A DNA stretch of 64,000 bases. It comes from Orientallactaga sibirica. Taxonomy: Eukaryota > Chordata > Mammalia > Rodentia > Dipodidae. Positions 9,651-20,085 of the stretch are shown in pieces. Both the position numbers and the translations under genes were made by a program. Below the pieces are notes generated by a model, which had not been told where the DNA came from, searched no databases, and worked only from the letters and a program-made list of their open reading frames with translations. Numbering within the stretch: the first letter of the stretch is position 1; each line of letters opens with the position of its first letter. The DNA is taken from contig JAEOAD010000888.1 in NCBI GenBank assembly GCA_036365145.1, positions 620,001 to 684,000 on the forward strand, in the 5' to 3' direction.

Positions 9651-9818
9651 GGTATGTGTGGGGGATAACCGCTCACAACAGAAGTAAAGGAAAACACGGG
9701 CTGGTGCTTTTGTGATCATAGGGCAGGGAAAGGCTGTCTGAACATGTAAAAAAAAAAATGGAAACCTTTATGAAAAAGATGAATCAATTTGATTACATAT
9801 TAAAATTCTCTTTATAGA

Positions 9819-9965
9819 TCCAGGCGTGGTGGCGCATGCCTTTAATCTCAGCACTCAGGAGGCAGAGGTAGGAGGATCACTGTGAGTTTGAGGCCACCCA
9901 GAGAATACATAGTGAATTCTAGGTCAGCCTGGACAGAGTGAAACCCTACCTTGAAAAACCAAAAA

Positions 9966-10006
<41 letters not shown>

Positions 10007-10008
10007 AA
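9819..10008 (+). mobile_element. B1 SINE with (AAAT)n tail
   Basis: Forward B1 'ccaggcgtggtggcgcatgc' with about 12 AAAT units in the tail. Confidence 0.92.
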
Positions 10009-10093
10009 AAAAATTCTCTTTAGGAATGGAAACATTTACACATGGTTCTAAGGTGACTAAATAAAATGGCCCAGAAACAGAATAATGGAATTC

Positions 10094-10213
10094 AAGGCCG
10101 GTTGGATGGCACATACTTGTAACTCCAGTTCTTGAGTGATTGACACGGGAGTGCCATGAGTTCCAGGCCAGCCTGGGATGCATTGTGAGTCCTTGTCTTA
10201 AAAATAATAATAA
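10094..10213 (+). mobile_element. Old degenerate B1
   Basis: 'ggccggttggatggcacata...gttccaggccagcctggga' shows an old B1 with many substitutions. Confidence 0.7.
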
Positions 10214-10215
10214 GG

Positions 10216-10469
10216 GGGCTGGAGAGATGGCTTAGCAGTTAAGGCACTTGCCTGCAAAGCCAAAGTACCCAGGTTTGATTCCCTAGGACCCACATAAACC
10301 AGATGCACAAGGTGGCACATACGTCTAGAGTTCATTTGCAGTGGCTAGAGGCCCTGGCATGTCCATTCTCTCTCTGTGTTTGCCTCTTTCTCTCACTCTG
10401 TCATAAATAAATAAGTGAATGAAATAAAAAAACATATAATAATAATATATATATATATATATATATATG
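10216..10469 (+). mobile_element. tRNA-derived SINE with TA-rich tail
   Basis: Full forward element (10216-10437), with its A-rich tail continuing into a TA dinucleotide run (about 10446-10469). Confidence 0.9.
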
Positions 10470-11176
10470 TGGTACTTTGTCAGCCAACACTTATAAAAGG
10501 AATACAACAAAAAGAAAAATGGACAAATAATGTATGGAGGTAAATCACAACAACAAACACACACACAAAATACACATTGGTAATTAAAAGGTACTCTAGT
10601 CATTTTCTTGATTGTACACAAAAGAAACTGACACTGGTTAGTTCCAGCAATAAAGGAATTTATAGAGTGCTCACAAAAAAAAAAAAAAAAATCAGAGCTG
10701 GAGAAACAGGCTTGGGCAGAAACCCAGGAGGCACACTGGTAAGAACTTGCTAGTAGGTACAGCAGCCAGCAGGAATAGGCTGCCACCATGTCTGGCACTG
10801 TACAACACCACATGTCACACTGCTGAACATGTAGCCTTAGTAGTCACTGTATCATGTTCAGCTAACTTGTGTTAACACTTTCAGAGTCCAAGTCCAAGTA
10901 GGTAGATCTGATTGGTCTTTCTGAGGACCTTTTCTAGCTAGTAGGGGAACATTTTCCCCCAACACCTGATCTAATGGGAACTCCAGTTCTCTTCCCCAAT
11001 TCTGTCTCCCTTCCAGAATGGAAGTTGGCTTAAATGCTGGCTACCTGAAAGCCCTATCATATTCCACTTCACTCCTGCAGATGAAATCACATTACTACAC
11101 CAGCTAAGAGCAGCATACTTCTTTTCCTGCTCAATAGAATATGTTGCTGTTGACCACTGGTCAGCAAAGTATGAGG
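10470..11176. other. Intergenic stretch, nothing recognised
   Basis: Only a poly-A run at 10675-10690 stands out. No coding or repeat signature can be supported. Confidence 0.45.
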
Positions 11177-11326
11177 CACTTATTTTATTTTTGAGGCAGG
11201 GTCTCACCTTAGCCCAGGCTGACCTGGCACTCACTCTGTAGCTCCAGGCTGACTTCCAGCTCATGGTGATCCTCCTACCTCAGCCTCCCAAGTACTGGAA
11301 TTAAAGGTGTGCACCATCATGCCTGG
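11177..11326 (-). mobile_element. B1 SINE
   Basis: Reverse B1 'gaggcagggtctcaccttag...ggtgtgcaccatcatgcctgg'. Confidence 0.88.
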
Positions 11327-11367
11327 AAAACACTTCAGTACATTACCAAATATAATAATATCTACAA

Positions 11368-11452
11368 AAATGTGGAGAGACAGGCATTACTCCTTTTTGC
11401 AGATGAAAAACTGAGTTTCAAAGAAATAGGTGACTTCTCCTATAGGTGTTTG
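11368..11452 (-). mobile_element. MIR-like fragment
   Basis: 'cattactcctttttgcagatg aaaaactgag' and 'aggtgacttct' follow the reverse MIR core pattern. Very old. Confidence 0.45.
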
Positions 11453-12098
11453 GTAGTGTTAACCCCGCCTCATGAACCCCTAAGGATGGTGCTGATATCT
11501 GGGTTATTTTTCATCAAAGCTGCCAATGTAAGAAAGACTATAAAACTCAACATATGTCTGGGATGGGAAATGTGTACCTCCCATTCATCTTCATCCAGAT
11601 AACCGTCTGGATGGTCATCCTGACCATAGGTCAAGTGTGCATGCTCTTTGACCCAAGTTTCAGCCTAAGGGTAGTTCAAGGATGAATACAGCACAGGCCA
11701 GGCCAGGACAGTGCTCTGTTCTTTGTGTTTCCAAAGCAGAAGTGTAAGGGAAGGACAGCCCAACATTTACTATGGAATGTTGCTCCTAGTAGGACATAAA
11801 CAATGAATGTATTAGTGCTCCCACGAGGGTCTCTTCTAAGTTTATTCTGGTTAAGCCAGGATTAGATGATTTGGGGTCCCAGTGGGCTAATAAACCCACA
11901 TAGAATTAAATAGTTGGAAGGGCTCAGACTGGAAAGGGATTTCTCACACATACCACCAGGACTTCATATAGTGTTTAGATACACTGTATCAAGGGTCCAG
12001 ACTGTTATATGACAACTGCCTTGTGTGGATATCCAAGAGGGAGTAAGGTTGGTGGAGGGGTATCTTCTGGGCTAAGCCTCAGGTGTGTTTTCTTTTCA
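11453..12098. other. Intergenic stretch, nothing recognised
   Basis: No transposon or ORF that I can support. Confidence 0.45.
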
Positions 12099-12288
12099 AT
12101 ATTTTTATTTATTTATTTGAGTGTGTGTGTGTGGGGTACACACTAGTGCCTCTTCTAGCTGCAAATGAACTCCAGACACATGTACCACTTTGTGCATCTG
12201 GATTTACATGGGTGGGTACTAGGAAATCAAACCCAGGCCATCAGGCATTGCAAGCAAGTGCATTAACTGCTGAGACATCTCTCCATCT
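12099..12288 (-). mobile_element. tRNA-derived SINE
   Basis: Reverse element: '(ATTT)n gagtgtgtgtgtg' to 'tgctgagacatctctccatc'. Confidence 0.88.
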
Positions 12289-12782
12289 CTGAGCCTCAGA
12301 TAGTAAGCTGAATTCCAGTATGGGCAGGTCAGTTATGAAGGGAAGGTACTTAAAGAACCTGTAGAAAAGATGCCTCCAGGAGGGGTTGACACCTAAGGTG
12401 AGATTCTGAGGATGAAAAGCAGTGAGCTAAGTGAAGAGAGTCAAGGGGAGACATTCACAACCGACAGAACAGCTTGGGCTAAAGCTCTGAATCAGGATCA
12501 GACAACTCGGCGCAGCAAACGTGCGTGCAAGGGTGGAGGGCCTCGGTGTTCACCTTTTATTGCCATCAGATGGCTTTCTTCTTCATGTCCCAAGGAGCTC
12601 AAAGTAGCTAGGAATGGATATTCTGATGTGGAGGTAGAAGTGGTTTGGGCCAATAGAGCATTCCAGGGGAATCACTGTAGGATCCTACTTACTACTGTGT
12701 CAGAAGCCAGAGGCAAGGGCCATTTACTTTGACGTGGCTGTAAGATGTCCTCTGTGCTTTAAGAAGGCAAAGGAGTGGAGTT

Positions 12783-12917
12783 GGGGGAGGGTTCAGTGGT
12801 TAAAGACATCTGCTTGCAAAACCTTACAATCCAGGTCAATTCCCCAGCACCCACATAAAGCCAGATGCACAAAGTAGTGCCTGCATCTGGAATTTATTTG
12901 CCATAGCAAGAGGCCCA

Positions 12918-12955
<38 letters not shown>
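12783..12955 (+). mobile_element. tRNA-derived SINE with (TG)n tail
   Basis: A diverged forward SINE ends in a pure TG run (12920-12955). Confidence 0.85.
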
Positions 12956-12957
<2 letters not shown>

Positions 12958-13052
12958 TTAATGCAAAAGATTTTCTCTTCCTTGATTTCTTCTGCAGTAA
13001 CCAGGACTCATGTTAGCCCAGCCAGCAAAACAAGCATAAAGAGAGGTCTGAG

Positions 13053-13290
13053 GGCTGGAGAGATGGCTTAGTGGTTAAGGCACATGCCTGTGAAGCCTAA
13101 GGACCCTGGTTCGATTCTCCAGGTCCCAAGTTAGCCAGATGTACAAGGTGGTGCATGCGTCTGGAGTTCATCTGCAGGGGCTAGAAGCCCTGGTGAGCCC
13201 ATTCTCACTCTTTTTTCTCTCTCTCTCTCTCTGTTTTTCTCTTCCCCTCTCTCTGTCTTTAATAAATAAATACAAATAAAATAATTTTTT
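13053..13290 (+). mobile_element. tRNA-derived SINE
   Basis: Full forward element 'gggctggagagatggcttagtgg' with a CT-rich region and AAAT tail. Confidence 0.92.
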
Positions 13291-14221
13291 TTTAAAAAAC
13301 AGAGGTCTAAAACCAGTGGGTTTTGTGTGGAAGACAGCCTTAGTACATACTGCTTTTCCACCCCCCCCCATGCACTGTTTTTGGCCTTTTTAATTGAGCC
13401 ATTTAAAAATAGGATTTCCACCTTCTCTTTAAAAATCAGGTGATCTGGCCACACTGAGCCTGAATTCTCGAATGGGAACAACTGACTGCAGGTGAGTGAC
13501 AGTCACCCTTTTAGAAGGATGTTAGTTTACAGCTTGTCACCCCTGTTCCTTATATTTTGAGACCAAGACACTTATAATAATAGATCAGTAGATAATTCTG
13601 CCATGACTTACCTGTTCTCCATAATAGTTGTGGGTCTGTGTCCCTTGGTTTAGAGGTCAAGACCTTTGGTTTAGAGGTCAAATTTAGGCCTTTGAGTCAA
13701 GCTTGGGTTCCAATGAGCTAATCTTAAAGGCATTGAAAATTAAGGAAGATAGTTCGTGCTTGGCACAACCTATGAAAAACAGAGGCTATCATAAGAATCC
13801 ACTAAGTGTAAGTTGTAGATGTAAGAGTCCCGGATCTTTCTCCTTCCGCTTGGACATGCTTAGACTAGGTCTGGGATCTTGGAACCACTCCTGATATGAT
13901 AATTGAGGATACCTCTGGGCTGAGAAGAGGGAATGCCACCTCCCCTCGCTCCTATCTCAACACCCAAAGTCTTTCCCTCGCCCCTCCTCTTTCCATACCC
14001 TTAAAGACTTCTCTCTGGTCGTCTTACCACTCTCTCTTTGGCTTTCCTGCTCCCTCCAATGTTCTCGCTTGCTTGCCCTCCCTTGTTCTTTCTTTGCCCC
14101 ATCTTTTCCCCACCCCTTACAATAAAGACATGAGCTCAAGAAACGGTTTATCAGGGTGTCTCTATCCTGAACCCAAAATCTGACATTAGGAGGGCAAGTG
14201 GAAATTCTTTGTAACAATCCT
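13291..14221. other. Unique DNA upstream of the promoter
   Basis: No SINE is seen. A small duplication of the word CTTTGGTTTAGAGGTCAA lies around 13644-13682. 13950-14130 is pyrimidine-rich. This is a plausible place for distal promoter elements, but no specific site can be supported. Confidence 0.4.
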
Positions 14222-14268
14222 CAGCGTCTAGCGCAGTACCTGGCACACAGCAGGTGTTCAGTATCTAT
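14222..14268 (+). mobile_element. MIR 3'-end fragment
   Basis: 'gtacctggcacacagcagg' then 'ttgaatgaatgaat' matches the conserved 3' end of MIR. Confidence 0.6.
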
Positions 14269-14600
14269 TGAATGAATGAATTAACGAATTAAGGATGAGC
14301 AAGCTCAGCGGGATTGTAAAGGGCAGTTTTTACAGGACTCTGAAACCTCCGGGTACCCTATTTCACTGAGCCCCTTAACGTGCGTTCTGGAAGAAGAGCC
14401 CGCCATTCAGAATGTGCCAGGGTCTGTGACCGCGTTTGGGTGGCACGCAGGCGTCAGAAAGTCTTGCCCAGAGTCTGGCACGGCCGCTTTCCTCAGCTCG
14501 TGAACCGTCTGGTAGGGGCAGCAGCCTGACTTGTGTAGGTTCCCTAGACCTCTTGGCCCGCTGATCAGCAAACGCCGAGACCCACCCCTTGGCAAACCCC

Positions 14601-14604
<4 letters not shown>

Positions 14605-14634
<30 letters not shown>
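14605..14634. repeat. Poly-T tract of 30
   Basis: A pure T run about 400 bp upstream of the USP31 start codon, at the edge of the CpG island. Confidence 0.9.
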
Positions 14635-14635
<1 letters not shown>

Positions 14636-14742
14636 ACGATGCCCATACTAGACATGGCTACTCTGAGCTTCACGCTGCAGAATCGCTCCCAGAGCCGGGA
14701 GTCCTTGCGTCGGCCTGGAGAGGCGGCGCCTTGCCCTCAGTC

Positions 14743-14754
14743 AACATGGCGACC
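14743..14754 (+). promoter_or_regulatory. YY1-type motif
   Basis: AACATGGCGACC matches the YY1 core (AANATGGCGNC), often found just downstream of CpG-island transcription starts. The transcription start is therefore plausibly near or before this point. Confidence 0.6.
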
Positions 14755-14793
14755 GGTGCGGCTTCACCCAGGATGGGCGGTGCCGCCCGCGGG

Positions 14794-14801
14794 TCACGTG
14801 A
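14794..14801. promoter_or_regulatory. Palindromic E-box TCACGTGA
   Basis: A perfect CACGTG core with flanks GTCACGTGAG fits USF or MiT/TFE (CLEAR-like) factors. GC boxes (GGGCGG) at 14775 and 14814 flank it. Confidence 0.55.
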
Positions 14802-14953
14802 GCAGCCCAGCTGGGCGGACCGCGCGCCCGCCCGCCCGCCCCGGCCCCGCCGCTTTCTGGCTCTCCTGCTGCAGGCTGCTGGCTGGCTCGGCGGCGCTCG
14901 GAGGCGTGTGGGGCTTGAAGCCCCCCGGGCCCGGTGAGGCGCGGCGCGGCGGG

Positions 14954-15004
14954 ATGCGGCGGCGGCCGTGGCGGGGCCGCGGGTCGAGCGGGCAGGCGCG
15001 GTGA
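14954..15004 (+). other. Upstream ORF, 16 codons
   Basis: ATG at 14954 opens a short Arg/Gly-rich frame ending in TGA at 15002-15004. The stop shares its A with the next ATG (TGATG). Whether it is in the mature 5' UTR depends on the transcription start, which the sequence does not give. Confidence 0.45.
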
Positions 15005-15519
15005 TGAGCGTCGGTGGCCGCCGCCATGTCCAAGGTAACGGCGCCCGGGCCGGGGCCGCCGGTGGCGGCGGCGGGCGGGAAGGAGAAGCGCTCCTTCAGC
15101 AAGCGGCTGTTCCGGAGCGGCCGCGCGGGCGGCGGCGGTGGCGGTGCCGGGGGGCCCGGGCCGGCCGCGCCGTCCTCGGCTCGCTCGGTGGGCAGCTTCA
15201 TGAGCCGCGTCCTCAAGACGCTGTCCACGCTCTCGCACCTCAGCTCCGAGGGCGCCGCCCCGGACCGCGGCGGCCTCCGCAGCTGCTTCCCGCCGGGGCC
15301 GCCCGCCGCGCCCACGCCGCCCCCGTGCCCGCCGCCGCCCGCCTCGCCCGCGCCGCCCGCCTGCGCCGCCGAGCCGGTGCCCGGCGTGGCGGGGCTCCGC
15401 AACCACGGCAACACGTGCTTCATGAACGCCACGCTGCAGTGCCTCAGCAACACCGAGCTCTTCGCCGAGTACCTGGCGCTGGGCCAGTACCGGGCCGGGC
15501 GACCCGAGCCCTCGCCTGA
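15004..15519 (+). other. Out-of-frame ORF overlapping the USP31 start, 171 codons
   Basis: ATG at 15004 lies 22 nt before the USP31 ATG in a different frame and stays open to a TGA ending at 15519, covering most of exon 1. The -3 position is G and +4 is A, a moderate start context. The product would be Ala/Arg/Gly-rich, which GC-rich DNA can produce by chance. Its main likely effect is on scanning ribosomes. A dual-coding protein is speculative. Confidence 0.4.
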
Positions 15520-15649
15520 CCCCGATCCCGAGCAGCCCGCGGGCCGCGGCGGTGCGCAGGGACAGGGCGAGGTCACCGAGCAGCTGGCGCACCTGGTGCG
15601 CGCGCTCTGGACCCTGGAGTACACCCCGCAGCACAGCCGCGACTTCAAG
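15026..15649 (+). CDS. USP31: USP31 coding exon 1 (residues 1-208)
   Basis: The start is ATG at 15026 in a strong context (GCCGCCATGT). An in-frame GTG at 15014 is only an open-frame extension. The protein begins MSKVTAPG. A basic patch (KEKRSFSKRLFRSGR, residues 19-33) is followed by a Gly-rich segment and a Ser/Leu segment (54-74). A Pro-rich linker (89-120) comes next. The USP domain then opens at about residue 122 with the Cys box GLRNHGNTCFMNATLQCLSN. Cys131 (codon 15416-15418) is the catalytic nucleophile. The exon ends in phase 0 at CAAG/gtgagc. The sequence agrees closely with human USP31 as I know it. The exon lies wholly inside the CpG island and contains an overlapping out-of-frame ORF. 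Confidence 0.95.
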
Positions 15650-15889
15650 GTGAGCCGGCGCGCGCGCGTGCGTCCCCTCCGGGCGGGCTCGGCGGATGCT
15701 CGCCGGGATCCGGGAAGAGGCTGCTCGCTGCGAAAGGAGATGCGTTCATTCACATTCAGCCTTTCGTGCCGCCTGCCTAGATTTGACAGCCCAGCACACA
15801 TGCGCCGAGGCCCGTGATTGGCACCGGACAGCGATGTCACTGTGAGCCGGAGCCTGTTTTCCTGGGGCTTACATGGGTGGGAGAGTGTG

Positions 15890-15965
15890 AGTGGGTTCGA
15901 ACCTCGCCCAGGCCACTAACTAGCAACTTATGCAGCCTCCTCATGCCACAGTTTCTTTATCTGGT
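15890..15965 (+). mobile_element. MIR-like fragment
   Basis: 'gggttcgaacctcgcccagg', 'actaactagcaact' and 'cagtttctttatctg' follow the MIR core in order. Confidence 0.5.
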
Positions 15966-16103
15966 ATTTACTTCGTATCAAACTTTTTTTTTTGGCTGGA
16001 CATCGAAATTGCCCATTTTGGCTCTTTGATACAGTTCAACCTGCTAGGTAAAGTGCTTCAAGGGAGTCTAGAACCATAAATGCATGGCGCTTTTTACTTT
16101 TTA

Positions 16104-16262
16104 TTTTTTTCTTTTTTGGTTTTTCGAGGTAGGGTCTCACTCTGGCCCAGGCTGACCTGGAGGTGACTATGTAGTCTCAGGGTGGCCTCGAACTCACGGC
16201 GGCGATCCTCCTACCTCTGCCTCCAGAGGGCTGGGATTAAAGGCGTGCGCCACCATGCCCGG
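16104..16262 (-). mobile_element. B1 SINE
   Basis: Near-consensus reverse B1 ending 'gcgtgcgccaccatgcccggc'-like sequence, with a small insert ('ggcggcgatc'). Confidence 0.92.
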
Positions 16263-16534
16263 CATTTTTTACATTTTTATTCTTAAGTAACGTGAGTCAG
16301 TTATTATAGATAATAGTTTGTGGTAGATGAAGTTGGCCCTTGAACCCTGGTTTGCTAGCTGCTGGTGCCACAACCACAGTAGTGAGAGGGTGAGATTTGG
16401 GCTGGGCCCACATGGTGTAAGTACATTTAGGCTGAAATTGGGCCCTTATTCCAAGCAGAAGTGGAAGATGAGTGTGGATTGTATGAGATACTTTGAGATG
16501 GGACATGGGTATGGTGTTAAATAGAGTGAAGTCT

Positions 16535-16713
16535 GGGCTGGAGAGATGGCTTAGTGATTAAAGGCACTTCCTTGCAAAGCCTGTCTGCTGGGTTCGATTC
16601 CTCAGGACCCATGTAAAGCCAGATACACAAAGTGTTGTATGCATCTGGAGTTCATTTGCAGTGGTAAGAGGCCCTGACACCCATTCTCTTTCTCTTTTTG
16701 CTTGCAAATAAAG

Positions 16714-16757
<44 letters not shown>
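16535..16757 (+). mobile_element. tRNA-derived SINE with (TA)n tail
   Basis: Forward SINE (16535-16728), A-run, then a TA run. AGAGTGAAGT-like words before it (16523) and at 17115-17124 suggest that its original tail is split by the two B1s that follow. Confidence 0.88.
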
Positions 16758-16761
<4 letters not shown>

Positions 16762-16763
<2 letters not shown>

Positions 16764-16917
16764 TTTTTTTTTTTTGGTTTTTCGAGGTAGGGTTTCACTC
16801 TGGCCTAGGCTGACCTGGAATTAACTATGTAGTCTCAGGGTGGCCTCGAACTCACGGCAATCCTCCTACCTCTGCCTCCCAAGTGCTGGGATTAAAGGCG
16901 TGCGCCACCACGCCCAG
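16762..16917 (-). mobile_element. B1 SINE nested in SINE tail
   Basis: Near-consensus reverse B1 in the A/T-rich tail of the preceding SINE. Confidence 0.92.
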
Positions 16918-16929
16918 CTCAAGAAAAAT

Positions 16930-17089
16930 TTTTTTTTTTTTTTTTTTGGTTTTTCGAGGTAGGGTCTCACTCTGGCCCAGGCTGACCTGGAATTAACTAC
17001 GTAGTCTCAGGGTGGCCTCGAACTCTCGGCGATCCTCCTACCTCTGCCTCCCAAGTGCTGGGATTAAAGGCGTGCGCCACCACGCCCGG
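16930..17089 (-). mobile_element. B1 SINE with 12-bp duplication
   Basis: Reverse B1 between perfect CTCAAGAAAAAT copies (16918-16929 and 17090-17101). It inserted after the neighbouring B1 at 16762. Confidence 0.93.
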
Positions 17090-17200
17090 CTCAAGAAAAA
17101 TATTTTTAAAAAATGGAGTGAAGTGAAGTCACAGAGAGAAAATGAGTTCTATTCTCTTTATTCTAATCTTATTAGAAGCACTGTTTGATGTTTAGCTGTT

Positions 17201-17325
17201 TTTTTTTTTTTTTAAACAAGGTTTGGGACTCGCTGTAGCCCAGGCTGACCTTGAACTCACAGCGATCCTCCTACCTCTACCTCCCAAGTGCTGGGATTAA
17301 AGGCGTGTGCCACCACGTAGGGCTT
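17201..17325 (-). mobile_element. B1 SINE, internally shortened
   Basis: A T-run, then 'gtagcccaggctgacc' joined directly to 'ttgaactcacagcgatcc'; the middle block is missing. Confidence 0.85.
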
Positions 17326-17376
17326 TAGCCTGTTTTTAACACCTCTGCCTCACTCCCTTGTTTTACTGCCCCTCAT

Positions 17377-17473
17377 TTTATTTTTTTGAGACAGGTCTCA
17401 TTATGTAGGCCATGTTGGCTTCCAAATTGCAATCTTCCTGACTCAATCTCCTGAGCACTGGGATTAACGCCCT
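17377..17473 (-). mobile_element. Old degenerate B1
   Basis: 'gagacaggtctcattatgta...gagcactgggattaa' is a diverged reverse B1. Confidence 0.65.
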
Positions 17474-17479
17474 CCTCTC

Positions 17480-19030
17480 CTTTAAACAAAAAAGAAAACA
17501 TGCTTCAAGTTGAGAGGCTTTGTTTGGCAACAGTAGCCAAATTTAATAAGGCTCTGCTTTTATTGGATTTGTTTTTGATTTATTTTCTATTTATGGCAAG
17601 TGGTACTGGTTTTCCATTGGTGCGATCAAGTTTCTTTCTGAAATACATTTGTTTAAGTAATGACTGGGCTGTAGGATGAACAATGATGTGGCCAAGGCAT
17701 CTGTCTGGTCTGTGCTGTCCTGCTCTTCTGCTGAGGAGCAGCAAGCACTGCCTGCCATGGCTCCCCCACCCCCCTTTTCATCAGTTTTTCTTACATTCTT
17801 ACATTTTATTTACGTTGCTCAAAGTGGCTGTTTTGATTTTTAGAATTTAAATGAAAATACTTGACTGAGATAAGGACTGGAAAAAAAAACAAGGCAAGAT
17901 AGATGTTAGAAATCTGAAAATAAGAAAGAATGGCAACCAGCTGGCTTCTGTAGGCTTTCTTTCCTTCTCCGCCCCATTTACAGATGCCTGTGAGGAGCTA
18001 CAGCAGTTGGAATTTTCAAGGTGGGAGCGCCGGATTTAAGTTTGGTTTTCTATTCCTTGTCCAAATGTGAATATCAGTTGCTATAGCTTCTCATTACGTG
18101 AGTTCCAGTTGCTTTTATGAGCTGATGTTCACTTCTGTATCCATTAAGCTGTGAACTAGCAGAAGTGGGTTAATCATTCCAGATATGCAGGGACTGATTG
18201 ATAGATATTCTTTGGTAAAGTTGAGCACATTCTTAGAGGTAATTTCCATTGTTTTTTTTTTTTTTTATTATGAGGTTTTTCATCCATTAAGCTAGGAACA
18301 GAAATAGGTCAGTACTTCTAGAAGGACAGAGGCTTCATAGGCACACTTTGGCAAGGCTGAGCACATTCTTTGAGGCCCTGGTTTCGAAACAGTGTAATCT
18401 TCAGAACCTTGAGTAGATTTCACTCTGTTCATTCATCCACCTCCCATTTACTGAAGGTTGACCCAATCAGTTAGGAATGCAGTCCGCAGCAGAAAGCAAA
18501 TCCTGTGAGGGAGGGTGCCTTTAGCAGTAGAAATGTAGAATAGGCTCACACGCCAGCCTGAAGGTAGATGGTTCAGTGGTGGTCCACAGGCATGCTGGGC
18601 CCCATGCTGATCTAGACTACTGTCTCCACTCTGTTACTGAGCCATTACTGGCTCTTTGTTCTCATGTTTGTCACCTCATGGTTGCCTGATGATGATAGCT
18701 CCAAAACACTACGTTTCACATAGGAAGGCAGGAAGTCATTAGAAAAATAAAATTCTCTCAGCAGGTTTCTACTGACATCTCACTGACCATAAACATGTCA
18801 GCTGGCTGCCACAGAGGCTGGCAGGTGATATTTTGATTTCCTGCCTTAATACAGGAGCTAAGCAGAGGACAGGTTAGCCTCTAGGCAGCCCATCCACTTG
18901 CTTCACCTGCTCTGTGCCAGGCACCTTGATTTGAGGCAGTCACTCTTCCTGCTGTTGTAAGGGTGGAGTCTAGTAGGACTTGGTAAGTTCCCTGAGAGCG
19001 TTTCTTGTATTTTAACTCACATAATTCAAT
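17480..19030. other. SINE-poor intron 1 stretch
   Basis: About 1.5 kb without SINEs, starting 1.8 kb downstream of exon 1. I cannot name specific elements. Intron DNA just behind a promoter that is kept free of SINEs is a candidate for regulatory sequence. Confidence 0.4.
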
Positions 19031-19038
19031 GATTAGTA

Positions 19039-19112
19039 GAGCTGGGGTGTGGCCTCTGAGCCTGCATTTCTAACAAGCTCCTAGGTGCTGCTGCTGCTGG
19101 ATCAAGGAACAG
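19039..19112 (+). mobile_element. MER5A-like hAT fragment
   Basis: 'ggggtgtggcctctgagcc', 'tgcatttctaacaagctcct', 'aggtgctgctgctgctgg' follows MER5A in order. Confidence 0.6.
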
Positions 19113-19169
19113 ATGAAGAAGCATCACAGCAAAGGTGACTTTTTAGCAGTGTTCTAAAGAATGCACAAG

Positions 19170-19340
19170 AGGCTGGAGAGATGGTTCAGTGGTTAAGGCT
19201 CTTGGATTGCAAAGCCTAGTGACCCCATATAAAGCCAGAAGTACAAAGTGGCGCATGCATCTGGAGTTCATTTGTACTAGGTTGAGGCCCTGGCTCACCC
19301 ATTGTCTCTCTCTTTCTGCTTAACGATAAATATAGAAACA
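19170..19340 (+). mobile_element. tRNA-derived SINE, internal deletion
   Basis: Forward SINE 'aggctggagagatggttcag' with about 15 bp missing after 'aaagcctagtgaccc'. Confidence 0.88.
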
Positions 19341-19353
19341 AAAATATTTTTAA

Positions 19354-19577
19354 AATATTTTATTTTTATTTATTTATTTATTAAGAGACAGAGAAACGGG
19401 GAGAGAGAGTGAGAATGGGCACGCCAGGGCCTCTAGCCACTGCACGTGAACTCCAGACGCATGCTTTATCAAATGCGCCACCATGTGTGTCTGGCTTATG
19501 TGGGACCTGGAGAATCAAACCAGGATCCTTAGGCTTCGCCGGCATGCGCCTTATCTGCTAAGCCATCTCTCCAGCCC
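19354..19577 (-). mobile_element. tRNA-derived SINE
   Basis: Full reverse element, head-to-tail opposite to its neighbour; ends 'taagccatctctccagccc'. Confidence 0.92.
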
Positions 19578-19812
19578 ATAAAGGAAAGTATTTTTTAAAA
19601 AAGAATGAATCCACATTTTCCTGGCTGAGAATCATCAGGAGTGGCGTGAAAGTTCATGTGCTGTCTGTAAACAGTGAAACATTTATGGCTGGTTGTGCCA
19701 TGGACAGCCATGGTGGTGTGGACCATCTGGGAGTAATGTGTTATAAAGAGACTGTGAAGGGCTTTGTGGCTGGTTTGGACTTTGTCCTCTGAAAGTTGAG
19801 AACCCAGAGCTA

Positions 19813-20069
19813 ATTTTTTTTGTTTGTTTGTTTTTAATTTGAGAGAGAGACAGAGATAGAGACAGAGGGAGAGGCAGAGAGAATGGGCGTGCCAGGGCTT
19901 CTCAGCCGCTGTGAACGAACTCCATATGCATGCACCCTCTTGTGCACATGTGCGACATTGCGCGCTTGCATCACTTTTTTGCATCTGGGACGTGGAGACC
20001 TAGAGATTGGACTGGGCGTTCTTAGGTTTCGAAGGCAGACGCCTTAACTGCTAAGCCATTTCTCCAGCC
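19813..20069 (-). mobile_element. tRNA-derived SINE, type II-like
   Basis: Reverse element with the longer internal block ('gcatctgggacgtggagacc', 'gagattggactgggcg'). Flanked by CAGAGCTAATTTTT (19805) and CAGAGCTGATTTTT (20071). Confidence 0.88.
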
Positions 20070-20085
20070 CCAGAGCTGATTTTTT

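Larger units (their letters stand above)
14690..15720. promoter_or_regulatory. USP31: CpG island over USP31 promoter and exon 1
   Basis: Base composition changes abruptly to very GC-rich with dense CpG from about 14690 and falls away after about 15720, unlike anything else in the window. It spans the upstream region, 5' UTR, all coding sequence of exon 1 and the donor. This is the usual form of a broadly expressed, TATA-less promoter. Confidence 0.9.

Noticed and set aside
10780..10830. 'gccaccatgtctggc' as a start codon in strong context
   Set aside because: No sustained reading frame or homology follows it.
15014..15025. GTG start four codons upstream of the USP31 ATG
   Set aside because: It is in frame but non-ATG. 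ATG at 15026 has a strong start context and matches the known USP31 N-terminus.
14741..15840. Long minus-strand ORFs of 297 and 348 codons across the CpG island
   Set aside because: They are antisense to USP31 exon 1. Very GC-rich DNA has few stop codons, and the products are Arg/Ala/Pro/Gly-rich without any recognisable domain.
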